NCBI GenBank assembly: GCA_050173345.1
Contig: JBFXKW010000008.1
Coordinates: 1-64,000 of the forward strand
Length of the DNA stretch: 64,000 nucleotides
Source of the DNA: SHWC01 sp050173345
GTDB lineage: Bacteria > Pseudomonadota > Alphaproteobacteria > UBA828
Direction: 5' to 3'
Part shown: positions 44,642 to 54,064 of the stretch, piece after piece
Layout of the letters: every line of letters begins with the position of its first letter
Position numbering within the stretch: position 1 is the stretch's first letter
Made by a program: the position numbers and the translations under genes
The notes under the pieces: model-generated
What the model was told of the DNA's origin: nothing
Databases searched by the model: none
What the model saw: the letters and a program-made list of their open reading frames with translations, nothing else

Positions 44642-46473
44642 AGGCCGAGCCGCCGGCCGACACCCTGGCGCGCCTCGACGACGCGATCGCGGTCAACCCC
44701 CGGCACGCGCCGCTCCACAACGCGCGCGGCAACGCGCTCCAGGCGCTCGGCCGGCACGAGGCGGCGCTGGCGAGCTTTGCGTCCGCCGTGGCGCTCGCGC
44801 CCGGCTATGCCGACGCGCTCAACAACCGCGGCAACCTGCTGCAATCCCTCGGCCGCTGCGCCGAGGCGGTCGAGAGCTACGACGCGGCGATCGCCGCCAG
44901 CCCGGAATTTCCCCAGCTGTTCTACAACCGGGCAAACGCCCTGCAGAACCTGGAGAAGCACGACGAAGCCATCGCGAGCTACGGCAGGGCGGTCGCGCTC
45001 AAGCCGGACTACGCGCTCGCGTTCAACAATCGCGGCCTCTCGCTCCAGGCGCTCGGCCGGCACGAGGCCGCGCTCGCGGACTATGACCGCGCCATCGCCT
45101 TGGCGCCGGCCAACCCCCAGCCCTATCTGAACCGCGGCAACCTGCTCCAGACGCTCGAACGACACGAGCAGGCGATCGAGAACTATGACCGTGCGCTTGC
45201 GATCACGCCCGGGCATGCGGAGCTACACGTCAATCGGGGCGCCGCGCTCTATGCGCTCAAGCGCTATGAGGCGGCGATCGAGAGCTACGACCGGGCGATC
45301 GCCCTCAAGCCGGGCTATGCCGAGGCGCTCAACAATCGCGGCAACGCCTTCCTCGCGATGGACCGCCAGGAGGAGGCGCTCGCCTGCTATCTCGCGGCGC
45401 TTGCCCTCGCGCCGGGCCACAGCCGCGCCATCTACAATCGCGGCAAGGTGCTGCAGAATCTCGGCCGCCATGACGAGGCGCTGGCGAGCTACGACGAGGC
45501 GATCGCGCTCGACCCGGATTATGCCGCCGCCTATTGGAGCAAGAGCCTGCTGACGCTGCTGCGGGGCGATCTCACGCTCGGCTTCGCGCTTTACGAGTGG
45601 CGCTGGCGCTACGACAAGTTCCCCTCGCCGAAGCGCGACTTCGCCGAACCGCTCTGGCTCGGCGATGAGCCTCTATCGGGCAAGACGATCCTGCTCCACG
45701 CCGAGCAGGGCTATGGCGACACCGTCCAGTTCTGCCGTTACGCCAGGCAGGTCGCAGCGCTCGGCGCCACCGTCATCCTCGAAGTGCCGAAGCCGCTCGA
45801 ACCGCTGATGGCGTCGCTCGCAGGCGTCGATCGGATCGTCGTCAAGGGCGATGCGCTGCCGCACTTCGATGTTCAGACGCCGCTCGCGAGCCTGCCGCTC
45901 GCCTTCCGCACCCGCCTCGACAGCGTGCCGGCCGATGTGCCCTATCTGGGCGCGCCGGCCGGGACGATCGCGCCATGGGCGGAGCGGCTCGGCGAACGGC
46001 AAGGCCTGCGCGTCGGCCTCGCCTGGTCCGGCAACCCGAACCACAGCAATGACTGGAACCGTTCGATCCCGCTCGCCGACCTGTTGCCGCTGGCAGGCTG
46101 CGGCGCCACGCTGATCGGGCTGCAAAAGGAGCCCCGGCCGGACGACGAGGCGACGCTCAAGGCGAACCCGGCGATCCGCAACATCGGCCCGGCCTTTCAG
46201 GATTTCGCCGACACCGCCGCCGTCATCGCGCAGCTCGACCTGGTGATCAGCGCGGACACCTCGGTCGCCCATGTGGCGGGCGCGCTCGGCAAGCCGGTAT
46301 GGATTCTGCTGCCGCGCCATACCGACTGGCGCTGGCTGCTGGATCGCGAGGACAGCCCGTGGTATCCGACCGCCCGGCTGTTCCGGCAAAGCCCAGCCGG
46401 CGGCTGGGCGGCGGTCGTCGCGCGCGTCGCCGCCGAACTGAGGGCGCTGACGGCGCGTTCCAACGCGGGATAG
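44638..46473 (+). CDS. TPR-array protein with GT9-like glycosyltransferase domain (2)
   Basis: This 611-residue paralogue of the protein at 40795 has about nine TPR units (residues ~15-305) and the same C-terminal domain: LLHAEQGYGDTVQFCRYARQV, VGLAWSGNPNHSNDWNRSI, DLVISADTSVAHVAGALGKPVW, WRWLLDREDSPWYPT. It starts with TTG overlapping the aldo/keto reductase stop (TTGA), implying translational coupling; no ATG or GTG start lies early enough to keep the TPR array. Confidence 0.8.
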   Translation: MKAEPPADTLARLDDAIAVNPRHAPLHNARGNALQALGRHEAALASFASAVALAPGYADALNNRGNLLQSLGRCAEAVESYDAAIAASPEFPQLFYNRANALQNLEKHDEAIASYGRAVALKPDYALAFNNRGLSLQALGRHEAALADYDRAIALAPANPQPYLNRGNLLQTLERHEQAIENYDRALAITPGHAELHVNRGAALYALKRYEAAIESYDRAIALKPGYAEALNNRGNAFLAMDRQEEALACYLAALALAPGHSRAIYNRGKVLQNLGRHDEALASYDEAIALDPDYAAAYWSKSLLTLLRGDLTLGFALYEWRWRYDKFPSPKRDFAEPLWLGDEPLSGKTILLHAEQGYGDTVQFCRYARQVAALGATVILEVPKPLEPLMASLAGVDRIVVKGDALPHFDVQTPLASLPLAFRTRLDSVPADVPYLGAPAGTIAPWAERLGERQGLRVGLAWSGNPNHSNDWNRSIPLADLLPLAGCGATLIGLQKEPRPDDEATLKANPAIRNIGPAFQDFADTAAVIAQLDLVISADTSVAHVAGALGKPVWILLPRHTDWRWLLDREDSPWYPTARLFRQSPAGGWAAVVARVAAELRALTARSNAG

Positions 46474-46482
46474 GCTCGAAGG

Positions 46483-48780
46483 ATGGCTGACGCCTCGATT
46501 GGACCGGGCCAAGCAAAGAGCCTTGCGGACGGCGTGGCGCTGCACCGGGCCGGCAGGCTCGACGAAGCGGAAGCGGTCTACAACGCCCTGCTCCGCGACA
46601 ACCCGGACGAGGCGCGGGCGCTCGCGCTGCTCGGCGCGCTCAGGCTGCAACGCCGCGATGCGGCCGAAGCCGCCCGGCTGCTCCAGGCGTCGCTGCGCAT
46701 CGCGCCCCAGCAGCCCACGGCGCAGAACGACCTCGGCAGGGCGCTGCTGGCGCTCGACCGCCGCGAGGAGGCGCTCGCCGCCTTCGACAAGGCGATCAAG
46801 CTCCGGCCCAGATATGCGAGCGCGCTGCACAACCGCGGCAACGCGCTCCACCGCTTCGGCCTGCACGAGAAGGCGCTCGCCGATCTCGACAAGGCGCTCG
46901 CGCTCAAGCCCGACGATCCCAACGCGATCAACGACCGGGGCAACGTGCTTCAGGCGCTTGGCCGCCATGAGGAGGCGCTGGCTGCCTTCGACAAGGCGCT
47001 CGCGCTCGAACCCGGCAACGCGCAGATGCACTACAACCGGGGCAACCTGCTCAAGCGGCTCGGGCGGCTCGAGGAGGCCATGGCCGGCTACGACAAGGCG
47101 ACCGCGCTGCAGCCCGGTTTCGCGGCGGCCTTCAACAATCGCGGCAACGTGCTGAGGAAGCTCGGCCGGCTTCAGCAGGCGCTGGTCAGCTTCGACAAGG
47201 CGATCGCGCTCAAGCCCGACTATGTGCTGGCGTATGGCAATCGCGGCCGCGTGCTCCGCGCGCTCAAGCGGCCCGAAGAGGCGCTGGCTGCCTTCGACCA
47301 GGCGCTCGCGCTCAAGCCCGACCACGCGCCGACGCTCGCCGACCGCGGCTCCTTGCTCGAAGAACTCGGACGCCGCGACGAAGCCTTGGCGAATGCCAGG
47401 AAGGCGCACGCGCTCACCGCCAAGGACGCCCAGGCGCTCTACGAGCGAGGCAACCTGCTCTACAAGCTCAAGCGGCACGAGGAGGCCGTGGCGGCCTATG
47501 ACGAGGCGATTGCGCTCAAGCCGGATGCGCCGGCGATCTTCTTCAGCCGGGGCAACGCGCTGAGCGCAATCGAGCGTCACGACGAGGCGATCGCCAGCTA
47601 CGACCGGGTGATCGCGCTCAAGCCGGGCCATGTCGCGGCCCTCAACAACCGCGGCAACTCGCTCAGGAAGCTGAACCGGCACGCGGAGGCGCTGGCAAGC
47701 TACGACGAAGCGCTCGCGCTCGATCCCCGCAATGTCCACGCCTTCAACAATCGTGGCATCGCGTTCCTGGACCTCAACAGGCACGAGGAGGCGATGGCCG
47801 ACTTCGAGCGGGCCATCGCGGTCGTGCCCGACGATGCGATCGGATACTGGAACAAGAGCACCCTGCTGCTCCTGCAAGGCGACTTCGCACAAGGCTGGCG
47901 GCTCTACGAATGGCGCCGCCGCAACCCCAATCTCGACATCTCCAGGCGCGCCTTCCCGCAGCCATCATGGCTCGGCGCGGAGCCGCTCGACGGCAAGACG
48001 ATCCTGCTCTGGTCCGAGCAGGGCTTCGGCGACATGATCCAGTTCTGCCGCTATGTCGAGCGCGTGGCGGCGCTCGGCGCGAGCGTCGTGCTGGAGGTGT
48101 CGCCGGCGCTGAAGTCCCTCATGTCGTCGCTCGACAGCGTTCGCCAGTTCGTCGCCTTCGGCGAGCCGCTGCCGCGCTTCGACGTGCAGGCCCCGCTGCT
48201 CAGCCTGCCGCTTGCCTTCGGCACCACGCTCGACAGCATTCCCGCGCGGGTGCCCTATCTCCATGCGAGCGAGGCCTCGATCGCGCGCTGGTCGCGGGTG
48301 CTGGGCGAGCGGCGCAGGCCGCGGGTGGGCCTCGCATGGTCGGGCGATCCCGGCCACAGGCGTGACCGCAACCGCTCGATCCCGCTCGCCGCGCTCAAGC
48401 CGCTGCTCGACGGCGGCGTCGAACTCATCGGGCTGCAGAAACATCTGCGGCCGGCGGACAAGGCGGTCCTCGCCGAGACCCCGGCGATCCGGCAGCTCGG
48501 GACGAAGTTCGAGGATTTCGCGGATACCGCCGCCGTGATCTCGATGCTCGACCTGGTGATCAGCGCCGACACCTCGGTCGTGCATCTTGCCGGCGCGCTC
48601 GGCAAGCCGGTCTGGATCATGCTGCCCTTCGCGCCGGACTGGCGCTGGCTGCTCGGTCGCGACGACAGCCCGTGGTACCCGACGGCGCGGCTGTTCCGCC
48701 AGGCCGCGCCCGGCGACTGGAGCGGCGTGATCGCACGCATCGCCGCGGCTTTGCGGGACATGGCGCGTGCCGGACCCTGA
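46483..48780 (+). CDS. TPR-array protein with GT9-like glycosyltransferase domain (3)
   Basis: The longest of the set (765 residues), with about thirteen TPR units (residues ~15-465) and the shared C-terminal domain: ILLWSEQGFGDMIQFCRYVERV, VGLAWSGDPGHRRDRNRSI, DLVISADTSVVHLAGALGKPVW. The first histidine of the LHAEQG motif is Trp-Ser here, a difference from the other three copies. It starts 9 bases after the previous stop and overlaps the next gene by 14 bases, so genes 2-4 form one operon. Confidence 0.82.
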   Translation: MADASIGPGQAKSLADGVALHRAGRLDEAEAVYNALLRDNPDEARALALLGALRLQRRDAAEAARLLQASLRIAPQQPTAQNDLGRALLALDRREEALAAFDKAIKLRPRYASALHNRGNALHRFGLHEKALADLDKALALKPDDPNAINDRGNVLQALGRHEEALAAFDKALALEPGNAQMHYNRGNLLKRLGRLEEAMAGYDKATALQPGFAAAFNNRGNVLRKLGRLQQALVSFDKAIALKPDYVLAYGNRGRVLRALKRPEEALAAFDQALALKPDHAPTLADRGSLLEELGRRDEALANARKAHALTAKDAQALYERGNLLYKLKRHEEAVAAYDEAIALKPDAPAIFFSRGNALSAIERHDEAIASYDRVIALKPGHVAALNNRGNSLRKLNRHAEALASYDEALALDPRNVHAFNNRGIAFLDLNRHEEAMADFERAIAVVPDDAIGYWNKSTLLLLQGDFAQGWRLYEWRRRNPNLDISRRAFPQPSWLGAEPLDGKTILLWSEQGFGDMIQFCRYVERVAALGASVVLEVSPALKSLMSSLDSVRQFVAFGEPLPRFDVQAPLLSLPLAFGTTLDSIPARVPYLHASEASIARWSRVLGERRRPRVGLAWSGDPGHRRDRNRSIPLAALKPLLDGGVELIGLQKHLRPADKAVLAETPAIRQLGTKFEDFADTAAVISMLDLVISADTSVVHLAGALGKPVWIMLPFAPDWRWLLGRDDSPWYPTARLFRQAAPGDWSGVIARIAAALRDMARAGP

Positions 48781-50257
48781 CACAGCGCGCGCGCCCGGCA
48801 AGGCAGAGAGCGCCGCGGCTGCGCTCGCGCGCGGCAACGCGTTGCAGGCGCAGGGCCGGCTCGACGAGGCGCTGGCCAGCTTCGATGCGGCCATCGCGCT
48901 CGCGCCGGCGCTGACCGGGGCCTACTTCAATCGCGGCAACCTGCTCGACAGGCTCAAGCGCTACGACGAGGCGATCGCGAGCTACGAGCAGGCGATCGCG
49001 CGCGACCCCGCCTTCGCCGCCGCCTACAACCATCTCGGCAACACGCTGAGAAAGCGCGGCCGCTACCAGGAAGCGCTCGCCTGCCACGAGAAGGTGATCG
49101 CACTGCGCGGCGACTACCCCCAGGCCTACACCAACCGCGGCAATGCGCTGCAAGAGCTCGGCCGATTCGACCAGGCGCTGGCCAGCTTCGACAAGGCGAT
49201 CGCGCTGGAGCCCGGCTACGCCCGGGCCTTCTACAACCGCGGCAACCTGCTCTCCCTCTGGGGCCGGCACGACGAGGCCATCGCCAGCTACGATCGGGCC
49301 GTCGCCGCCAAGCCCGACTATGCCGCCGCGCACTGGAACAAGAGCCTCCTGCTCCTGCTGCGCGGCGATTTCGAGGCGGGCTGGCCGCTCTATGAGTGGC
49401 GCTGGGCGTGTGACGAATTTCCCTCGGCGAAGCGCGACTTCGCGCAGCCGCTCTGGCTCGGCGCCGAGGCGCTGTCGGGCAAGACCATCCTGCTCCATGC
49501 CGAGCAGGGCCTGGGCGACACCATCCAGTTCTGCCGCTATGCGCCGCTGGTCACCGCGCATGGCGCCAAGGTGATGATCGAGGTGCAACGGCCGTTGAAG
49601 TCGCTCGTGGAATCGCTCGAAGGCGCGAGCCATGTCGTGCCGCGGGGCAACGCGTTGCCGCGCTTCGACTGTCAGACCCCGCTGCTCAGCCTGCCGCTCG
49701 CGCTCGGCACACGCCTCGACAGCATCCCGGCACAGGTGCCCTATCTCAAGGCGAGTGCGGCCTCCATGTGCTACTGGGCGGAGACGCTGGGCGAGCGGCG
49801 GCGCCTGCGCGTGGGGCTGGCATGGTCGGGAAGCCCGACGCACAAGCACGACCGCAACCGCTCGATCGCCCTGGCCGAATTGCTGCCGCTGCTCGCCTGC
49901 GACGCCGATCTCATCGGGTTGCAGAAAGAGGTGCGGCCCGAAGACTCGGCCGTCCTCGCAAGCGCTCCGCCGCTGAACAACCCTGGACCGTCGCTCGCCG
50001 ATTTCGCCGACACGGCGGCGCTGATCGCGAACCTCGACCTCGTGATCAGCGTCGACACCGCGGTCGCGCACCTCGCCGGCGCGCTGGGCAAGCCGGTCTG
50101 GATCATGCTGCCCTTCGAGCCGGATTGGCGCTGGCTGCTCGGCCGCGACGACAGCCCGTGGTACCCGACGGCGCGGCTGTTCCGTCAGGCCGCGCCCGGC
50201 GACTGGGGCGGCGTGGTCGCGCGCATCGCCGCGGCGCTCAAGGCGTTTCAGGGCTGA
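48767..50257 (+). CDS. TPR-array protein with GT9-like glycosyltransferase domain (4)
   Basis: The shortest copy (496 residues): about six TPR units (residues ~15-210) and the shared domain (LLHAEQGLGDTIQFCRYAPLV, VGLAWSGSPTHKHDRNRSI, DLVISVDTAVAHLAGALGKPVW). GTG 48767 overlaps the end of gene 3 by 14 bases. Its end overlaps the convergent DUF2474 gene by 10 bases. Domain order and motif spacing match copies 1-3, so the family has grown by duplication while the number of repeats changed. Confidence 0.82.
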   Translation: MPDPDTARAPGKAESAAAALARGNALQAQGRLDEALASFDAAIALAPALTGAYFNRGNLLDRLKRYDEAIASYEQAIARDPAFAAAYNHLGNTLRKRGRYQEALACHEKVIALRGDYPQAYTNRGNALQELGRFDQALASFDKAIALEPGYARAFYNRGNLLSLWGRHDEAIASYDRAVAAKPDYAAAHWNKSLLLLLRGDFEAGWPLYEWRWACDEFPSAKRDFAQPLWLGAEALSGKTILLHAEQGLGDTIQFCRYAPLVTAHGAKVMIEVQRPLKSLVESLEGASHVVPRGNALPRFDCQTPLLSLPLALGTRLDSIPAQVPYLKASAASMCYWAETLGERRRLRVGLAWSGSPTHKHDRNRSIALAELLPLLACDADLIGLQKEVRPEDSAVLASAPPLNNPGPSLADFADTAALIANLDLVISVDTAVAHLAGALGKPVWIMLPFEPDWRWLLGRDDSPWYPTARLFRQAAPGDWGGVVARIAAALKAFQG

Positions 50258-50370
50258 AGCACGCTGCGGATCAGGAGCGAGACCAGGCCGAGCGCGGCGA
50301 CGCCGCCGGCCCACAGCGCGACGAACCAGAGCAGCCGCCGGCCGAGACGGCGCTTCGCCGGCCCGTTCAA
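50248..50370 (-). CDS. DUF2474 small membrane subunit of bd-type oxidase
   Basis: This 40-residue protein is too short for most gene callers. A basic start (NGPAKRRLGRRL) leads into one membrane helix (LLWFVALWAGGVAALGLVSLLIRSVL). Size, sequence style and place directly after cydB match DUF2474, a CydX-like family found with cyanide-insensitive-type bd oxidases. The TTG start (50370) overlaps the cydB stop (TTGA), so translation is probably coupled. It may stabilise the oxidase. Confidence 0.72.
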   Translation of the reverse strand: MNGPAKRRLGRRLLWFVALWAGGVAALGLVSLLIRSVLQP

Positions 50371-51374
50371 TGATCGTACCCCTCGTCCGCGCGCACCTTG
50401 CCGCGGAACACCCAATAGGCGAAGCCGGTATAGGCCAGGATGATCGGCAGCAGGATCAAGGTGCCGATCAGCATGAAGTGCAGGCTGAGGCCGGCCGAGG
50501 CCGCCTCCGCAATCGTCACCTCATGCGGCACGACATAGGGCGCGAGGCTGATGCCGAGCCCGGCATAGCACAGCACGAAGAGCCCGAGCGCGGCGAGGAA
50601 CGGCTCGGCCTGCCGGCGGGCACGCAGGCCGAGGCCGAGCCGGACCACGCAGAGCAGGGTGAGCAGCGGGACGGCCGCGGTATAGAGGATCGCCGGCCAG
50701 GCAAACCACCTGGCCATGTAGTGCTCGTGCAGGAACGGCGTCCACAAGCTGACGCCGCCGATCATCGCGACCAGCGCGGGCGCGAGCAGCCAGGCCAGGC
50801 CGTAGGCGCGGCGCTGCAGGTCGCCATCGGTCTTCATGATCAGCCAGGTCGCGCCGAGCAGGCCGTAGCCGGTCATCAGCGCTGCGCCGGTGAACACGCT
50901 GAACGGCGTGAACCAGTCATACCAGCCGCCGGCATAGGCGCGCCCCTCGACCGGGATGCCCTGCACCAGCGCGCCGAGCGCGATGCCCTGCGCGAAGGCG
51001 GCGAGCGCCGAGCCGCCGGCGAACGACCAGTCCCAGACGAAGCGCAGGCGCTCGGTCCTGCCACGGAACTCGAAGGCGACGCCGCGCAGGATGAGGCCGA
51101 TCAGCATGGCGACCATCGGCACGTAGAGCGCCGAGAGCAGGATCGAGAAGGCGAGCGGGAAGGCGCCGTAGAGCCCGGCGCCGCCGAGCACCAGCCAGGT
51201 CTCGTTGCCGTCCCATACCGGCGCGACCGAGCTCATCGCCCGGTCGCGCTGCGGCTTGGTGCGCAGGAACGGGAACAGCATGCCGATGCCGAGGTCGAAG
51301 CCGTCGAGCACGACATAGGCGAGCACGCCGAAGGCGATGATGCCGGCCCAGATCAGCGGCAACTCCTGCATCAT
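50367..51374 (-). CDS. cydB: bd-type quinol oxidase subunit II
   Basis: This 335-residue integral membrane protein is subunit II of a cytochrome bd / cyanide-insensitive oxidase. It opens with LPLIWAGIIAFGVLAYVVLDGFDLGIGMLFPF and has VWDGNETWLVLGGAGLYGAFP, both diagnostic, and about eight membrane helices. Its start overlaps the cydA stop (ATGA). With cydA it reduces oxygen to water with electrons from quinol, helping respiration at low oxygen or under cyanide or nitric-oxide stress. Confidence 0.93.
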   Translation of the reverse strand: MMQELPLIWAGIIAFGVLAYVVLDGFDLGIGMLFPFLRTKPQRDRAMSSVAPVWDGNETWLVLGGAGLYGAFPLAFSILLSALYVPMVAMLIGLILRGVAFEFRGRTERLRFVWDWSFAGGSALAAFAQGIALGALVQGIPVEGRAYAGGWYDWFTPFSVFTGAALMTGYGLLGATWLIMKTDGDLQRRAYGLAWLLAPALVAMIGGVSLWTPFLHEHYMARWFAWPAILYTAAVPLLTLLCVVRLGLGLRARRQAEPFLAALGLFVLCYAGLGISLAPYVVPHEVTIAEAASAGLSLHFMLIGTLILLPIILAYTGFAYWVFRGKVRADEGYDH

Positions 51375-52786
51375 GGCTCACCCCGCGTCGTCTTCTCGCG
51401 CAGCCGCGACGCGCCGAACTCGGCCGCGAGCGGGATGCCGGGCGGCGTCTCGCTCTCCGCCTCGGCCACGCCGGCCGACGGCGGCTTCATCATCAGGCGC
51501 ACCACGTAGAACACGCCGACGCCGAACACGAGGAAGTAGGCGATGACGAAGGCGATCAGCGACGCGCCGACCGCCGGCGCATCGACCGGCGAGACGGACT
51601 CCTCCGTGCGCAACAGGCCGTAGACCGTGAAGGGCTGGCGGCCGACTTCGGTGGTGATCCAGCCGGCGAGCACCGCGGCGAAGCCGGATGGCGTCATCGC
51701 GACCGCCGCGCGATGCAGCCAGCGCGACTCGTAGAGCCGGCCACGCACGCGGCAGAACAGGGCGAACGCACCGAGGCCGAGCATGAGGAGGCCGAGCCCG
51801 ACCATGGCACGGAAGCTCCAGAACACGATCGGCGCGTTCGGCCACTCCTCGCGCGGCCATTCCTTGAGGCCGGGCACCTCGCCATCCCAGTCATGGGTGA
51901 GGATGAGGCTGCCGAGCTTAGGGATTTCGAGCGCGTACCTGGTCTCGCCGGCATCGAGATCCGGCATGCCGAACAGGATCAGCGGCGCGCCCCTCCGCGT
52001 CTCGAAATGACCTTCCATCGCGGCGATCTTGGCCGGCTGGTGTTCGAGCGTGTTGAGGCCGTGCAGGTCGCCGACCGCGATCTGCGCCGGCGTGACGAGC
52101 AGCGCCATCCACATCGCCATCGAGAACATCAGGCGCGCCTGCTCGTTGCCGCGGTCGCGCAGCAGGTGCCAGGCGCCGACGCCGCCGACCACCAGCGCCG
52201 TGGTGAGATAGGCGGCCAGCACCATGTGCACGAGCCGGTAGGGGAACGACGGGTTGAGCACGATCTCGAACCAGTCCTCGGGCACGAACTGCCCCGCCTC
52301 GTTGATCGCGTAGCCGGCCGGCGTGTGCATCCAGCTATTCGCGCTCAGGATCCAGAAGGAGGAGATCAGTGTGCCGAGCGCGACCATGACGGTCGCGGCG
52401 AAATGCAGGCGCTTGCCGACCCGCTTGAGGCCGAACAGCATGACGCCGAGGAAGCCTGCCTCGAGGAAGAAGGCCGAGAGCACCTCATAGGTGAGCAGCG
52501 GGCCGAGCACCGGGCCGGCCTTGTCGGCATAGACGCTCCAGTTGGTGCCGATCTGATAGGCCATGACCACGCCCGACACCACGCCCATGCCGAACACGAC
52601 CGCGAATATCCTGAGCCAGAACTTGAAGACGGCGAGGTAGCGCTCCCTGCCGGTCCACAGCCAGAGCCCTTCGAGCACGGCAAGGTAGCTCGCGAGCCCG
52701 ATCGTGAACGCCGGGAAGATGATGTGGAACGCGATGGTGAAGCCGAACTGGACGCGCGCCAACAACAGGGCATCGAGGTCGGTCAT
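51371..52786 (-). CDS. cydA: bd-type quinol oxidase subunit I, short Q-loop (CIO type)
   Basis: This 471-residue subunit carries the haems. Likely ligands are visible: His in FTIAFHIIFP, His in FPYRLVHMVLAAY and Met in SFRAMVGLG; GRQPFTVYGLLRTEES is the conserved region near the end. The stretch between helices VI and VII, the quinol loop, is short compared with E. coli CydA (about 520 residues), which marks the cyanide-insensitive CIO subgroup. It begins the cydAB-DUF2474 operon. Confidence 0.93.
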   Translation of the reverse strand: MTDLDALLLARVQFGFTIAFHIIFPAFTIGLASYLAVLEGLWLWTGRERYLAVFKFWLRIFAVVFGMGVVSGVVMAYQIGTNWSVYADKAGPVLGPLLTYEVLSAFFLEAGFLGVMLFGLKRVGKRLHFAATVMVALGTLISSFWILSANSWMHTPAGYAINEAGQFVPEDWFEIVLNPSFPYRLVHMVLAAYLTTALVVGGVGAWHLLRDRGNEQARLMFSMAMWMALLVTPAQIAVGDLHGLNTLEHQPAKIAAMEGHFETRRGAPLILFGMPDLDAGETRYALEIPKLGSLILTHDWDGEVPGLKEWPREEWPNAPIVFWSFRAMVGLGLLMLGLGAFALFCRVRGRLYESRWLHRAAVAMTPSGFAAVLAGWITTEVGRQPFTVYGLLRTEESVSPVDAPAVGASLIAFVIAYFLVFGVGVFYVVRLMMKPPSAGVAEAESETPPGIPLAAEFGASRLREKTTRGEP

Positions 52787-52811
52787 GGCGCCCGGTCCTC
52801 TCTCGGAACCT

Positions 52812-52915
52812 CGTCATGGCCGGGCTTGACCCATTGCTGCCCGGTCAAGGTCGCGGTAGTGGTTGCCCGCACCCAATTCGTCATCGCCCGGCTTGACTGG
52901 GCGATCCAGCGGGTA
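52812..52915. repeat. Palindromic intergenic repeats, degenerate copy
   Basis: CGTCATGGCCGGGCTTGACC, then TGCCCGGTCAAGG, then CGTCATCGCCCGGCTTGACTGGGCGATCC. Arms match the family at 11442, 19226 and 35182, but the pairing is imperfect, suggesting decay or partial deletion. Confidence 0.65.
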
Positions 52916-53043
52916 AGCCGCACGACGGCCCGCTCCGGCTTCCTACATGAACCCGAGCGGCCGCGGGACCAGCGCACGGGACACTATGCCGCGGCGCGGC
53001 GTTCCCACCCGCGATCCGCAACCGGCCGATTGGGTTGCCGCGA

Positions 53044-53601
53044 TCAGCGGACGCCGTAGCGGATTTCGACCACCTCGATCAGCTCGACGCCGTTCGGCGT
53101 GCGGAGCTGGACGGTATCGCCCTCGCGCGCCTTGAGCAGCGCCTTGGCGATCGGCGAGAGCCAGCTCACCTCGCCATGCTCGGCCTTGACCTCGTCGACG
53201 CCGACGATGGTCACGGTGTTCTCGGCACCGCTCTCGAGGTTCGCGTAAGTGACGGTCGCGCCGAAGAAGACCTGCTCGAGGTTGCGCTGGCGCGCCGGGT
53301 CGACCACCTCGGCGCTCTCGAGCCGCTTGGAGAGGAAGCGGATGCGCCGGTCGATCTCGCGCAGCCGCTTCTTGCCGTAGATATAGTCGCCGTTCTCCGA
53401 GCGGTCGCCATTGCCGGCCGCCCAGGACACCATCTCGACCAGCTTGGGCCGCTCGACGCCGATCAGCTGCTTGAGCTCACCCTGCAGGCGCGCGAAGCCT
53501 TTCGGGGTGATGTAGTTCTTGACGCCGGGCGGCAGCGCCGGCCCGTCCTCCTCGGGCGGTGCCTCGTTCTCTTCGCTTTCCTTGACGAACGCCTTGCTCA
53601 T
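53044..53601 (-). CDS. greB: Transcription elongation factor GreB
   Basis: This 185-residue factor rescues backtracked RNA polymerase by stimulating transcript cleavage. The N-terminal coiled-coil tip has the conserved acidic pair region (AAGNGDRSENGDYIYGKKRLREIDRRIRFLSKRL), which identifies GreB rather than GreA. The C-terminal FKBP-like domain (VGVDEVKAEHGEVSWLSPIAKALL) follows. A Pro/Glu-rich extension of about 28 residues precedes the usual start (NYITPKGF). Confidence 0.93.
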   Translation of the reverse strand: MSKAFVKESEENEAPPEEDGPALPPGVKNYITPKGFARLQGELKQLIGVERPKLVEMVSWAAGNGDRSENGDYIYGKKRLREIDRRIRFLSKRLESAEVVDPARQRNLEQVFFGATVTYANLESGAENTVTIVGVDEVKAEHGEVSWLSPIAKALLKAREGDTVQLRTPNGVELIEVVEIRYGVR

Positions 53602-53620
53602 GGCCGCCGTGCAATGCGCG

Positions 53621-54001
53621 CTATTCGGTGCGCCGGTCGATAAATTCGAACAGCGCGTCGCGCATCAGCACCTGCTGCGTCATGCCGTGCTCGCGGGCGA
53701 ACTCGTTGAGCCGCTCATATTCCCGCGGGCTGAGCCTGAGCGTCATCACCACCGAATCGGCCACGCCGTTGGCCTCGTCGAGCGCGCGGTTGAGCTCCTC
53801 CACCTCGCGGCGCGACATCTCGTCGACCAGCGAGCGCGCGCTCGGGTCGCCCGGCTCGACGGTCGGCGGCGGCTCCTCGAAGACCGGGAGCTCATCGCTG
53901 ATCGGCGGCTGGACCGCGTCGAACGGCTCGGTGAGCGGCTTGGCCGCCCGGCCGCCCGTACCCTTCTCGACGGGCTCCAGCGGGTTCTGCTTCCTGGACA
54001 T
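53621..54001 (-). CDS. Hypothetical protein with ribbon-helix-helix-like C-terminus
   Basis: This 126-residue protein has a Pro/Glu-rich, probably disordered N-terminal half and a C-terminal VVMTLRLSPREYERLNEFA-REHGMTQQVLMRDALFEFI segment. The strand-helix-helix pattern resembles CopG/Arc ribbon-helix-helix DNA-binding domains. No toxin partner is adjacent; greB follows 19 bases later in the same direction. I chose ATG 54001 because GAGGAAGAGGGG lies just upstream; the frame is open to 54046. Confidence 0.65.
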   Translation of the reverse strand: MSRKQNPLEPVEKGTGGRAAKPLTEPFDAVQPPISDELPVFEEPPPTVEPGDPSARSLVDEMSRREVEELNRALDEANGVADSVVMTLRLSPREYERLNEFAREHGMTQQVLMRDALFEFIDRRTE

Positions 54002-54064
54002 GAACCCCTCTTCCTCGTGCCCATGCAGCCGAGCCCGATATTGCACCGCTACGCGCGCGTCCGT

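Noticed and set aside
40795..50257. CRISPR-like or satellite repeats
   Set aside because: The regular DNA period comes from coding TPR units (34 residues) with varied codons; there are no identical repeats with unique spacers.
53621..54001. Antitoxin of a toxin-antitoxin pair
   Set aside because: The C-terminus looks like a ribbon-helix-helix domain, but neighbours are greB and a Sel1-repeat protein; no toxin-like gene is adjacent.
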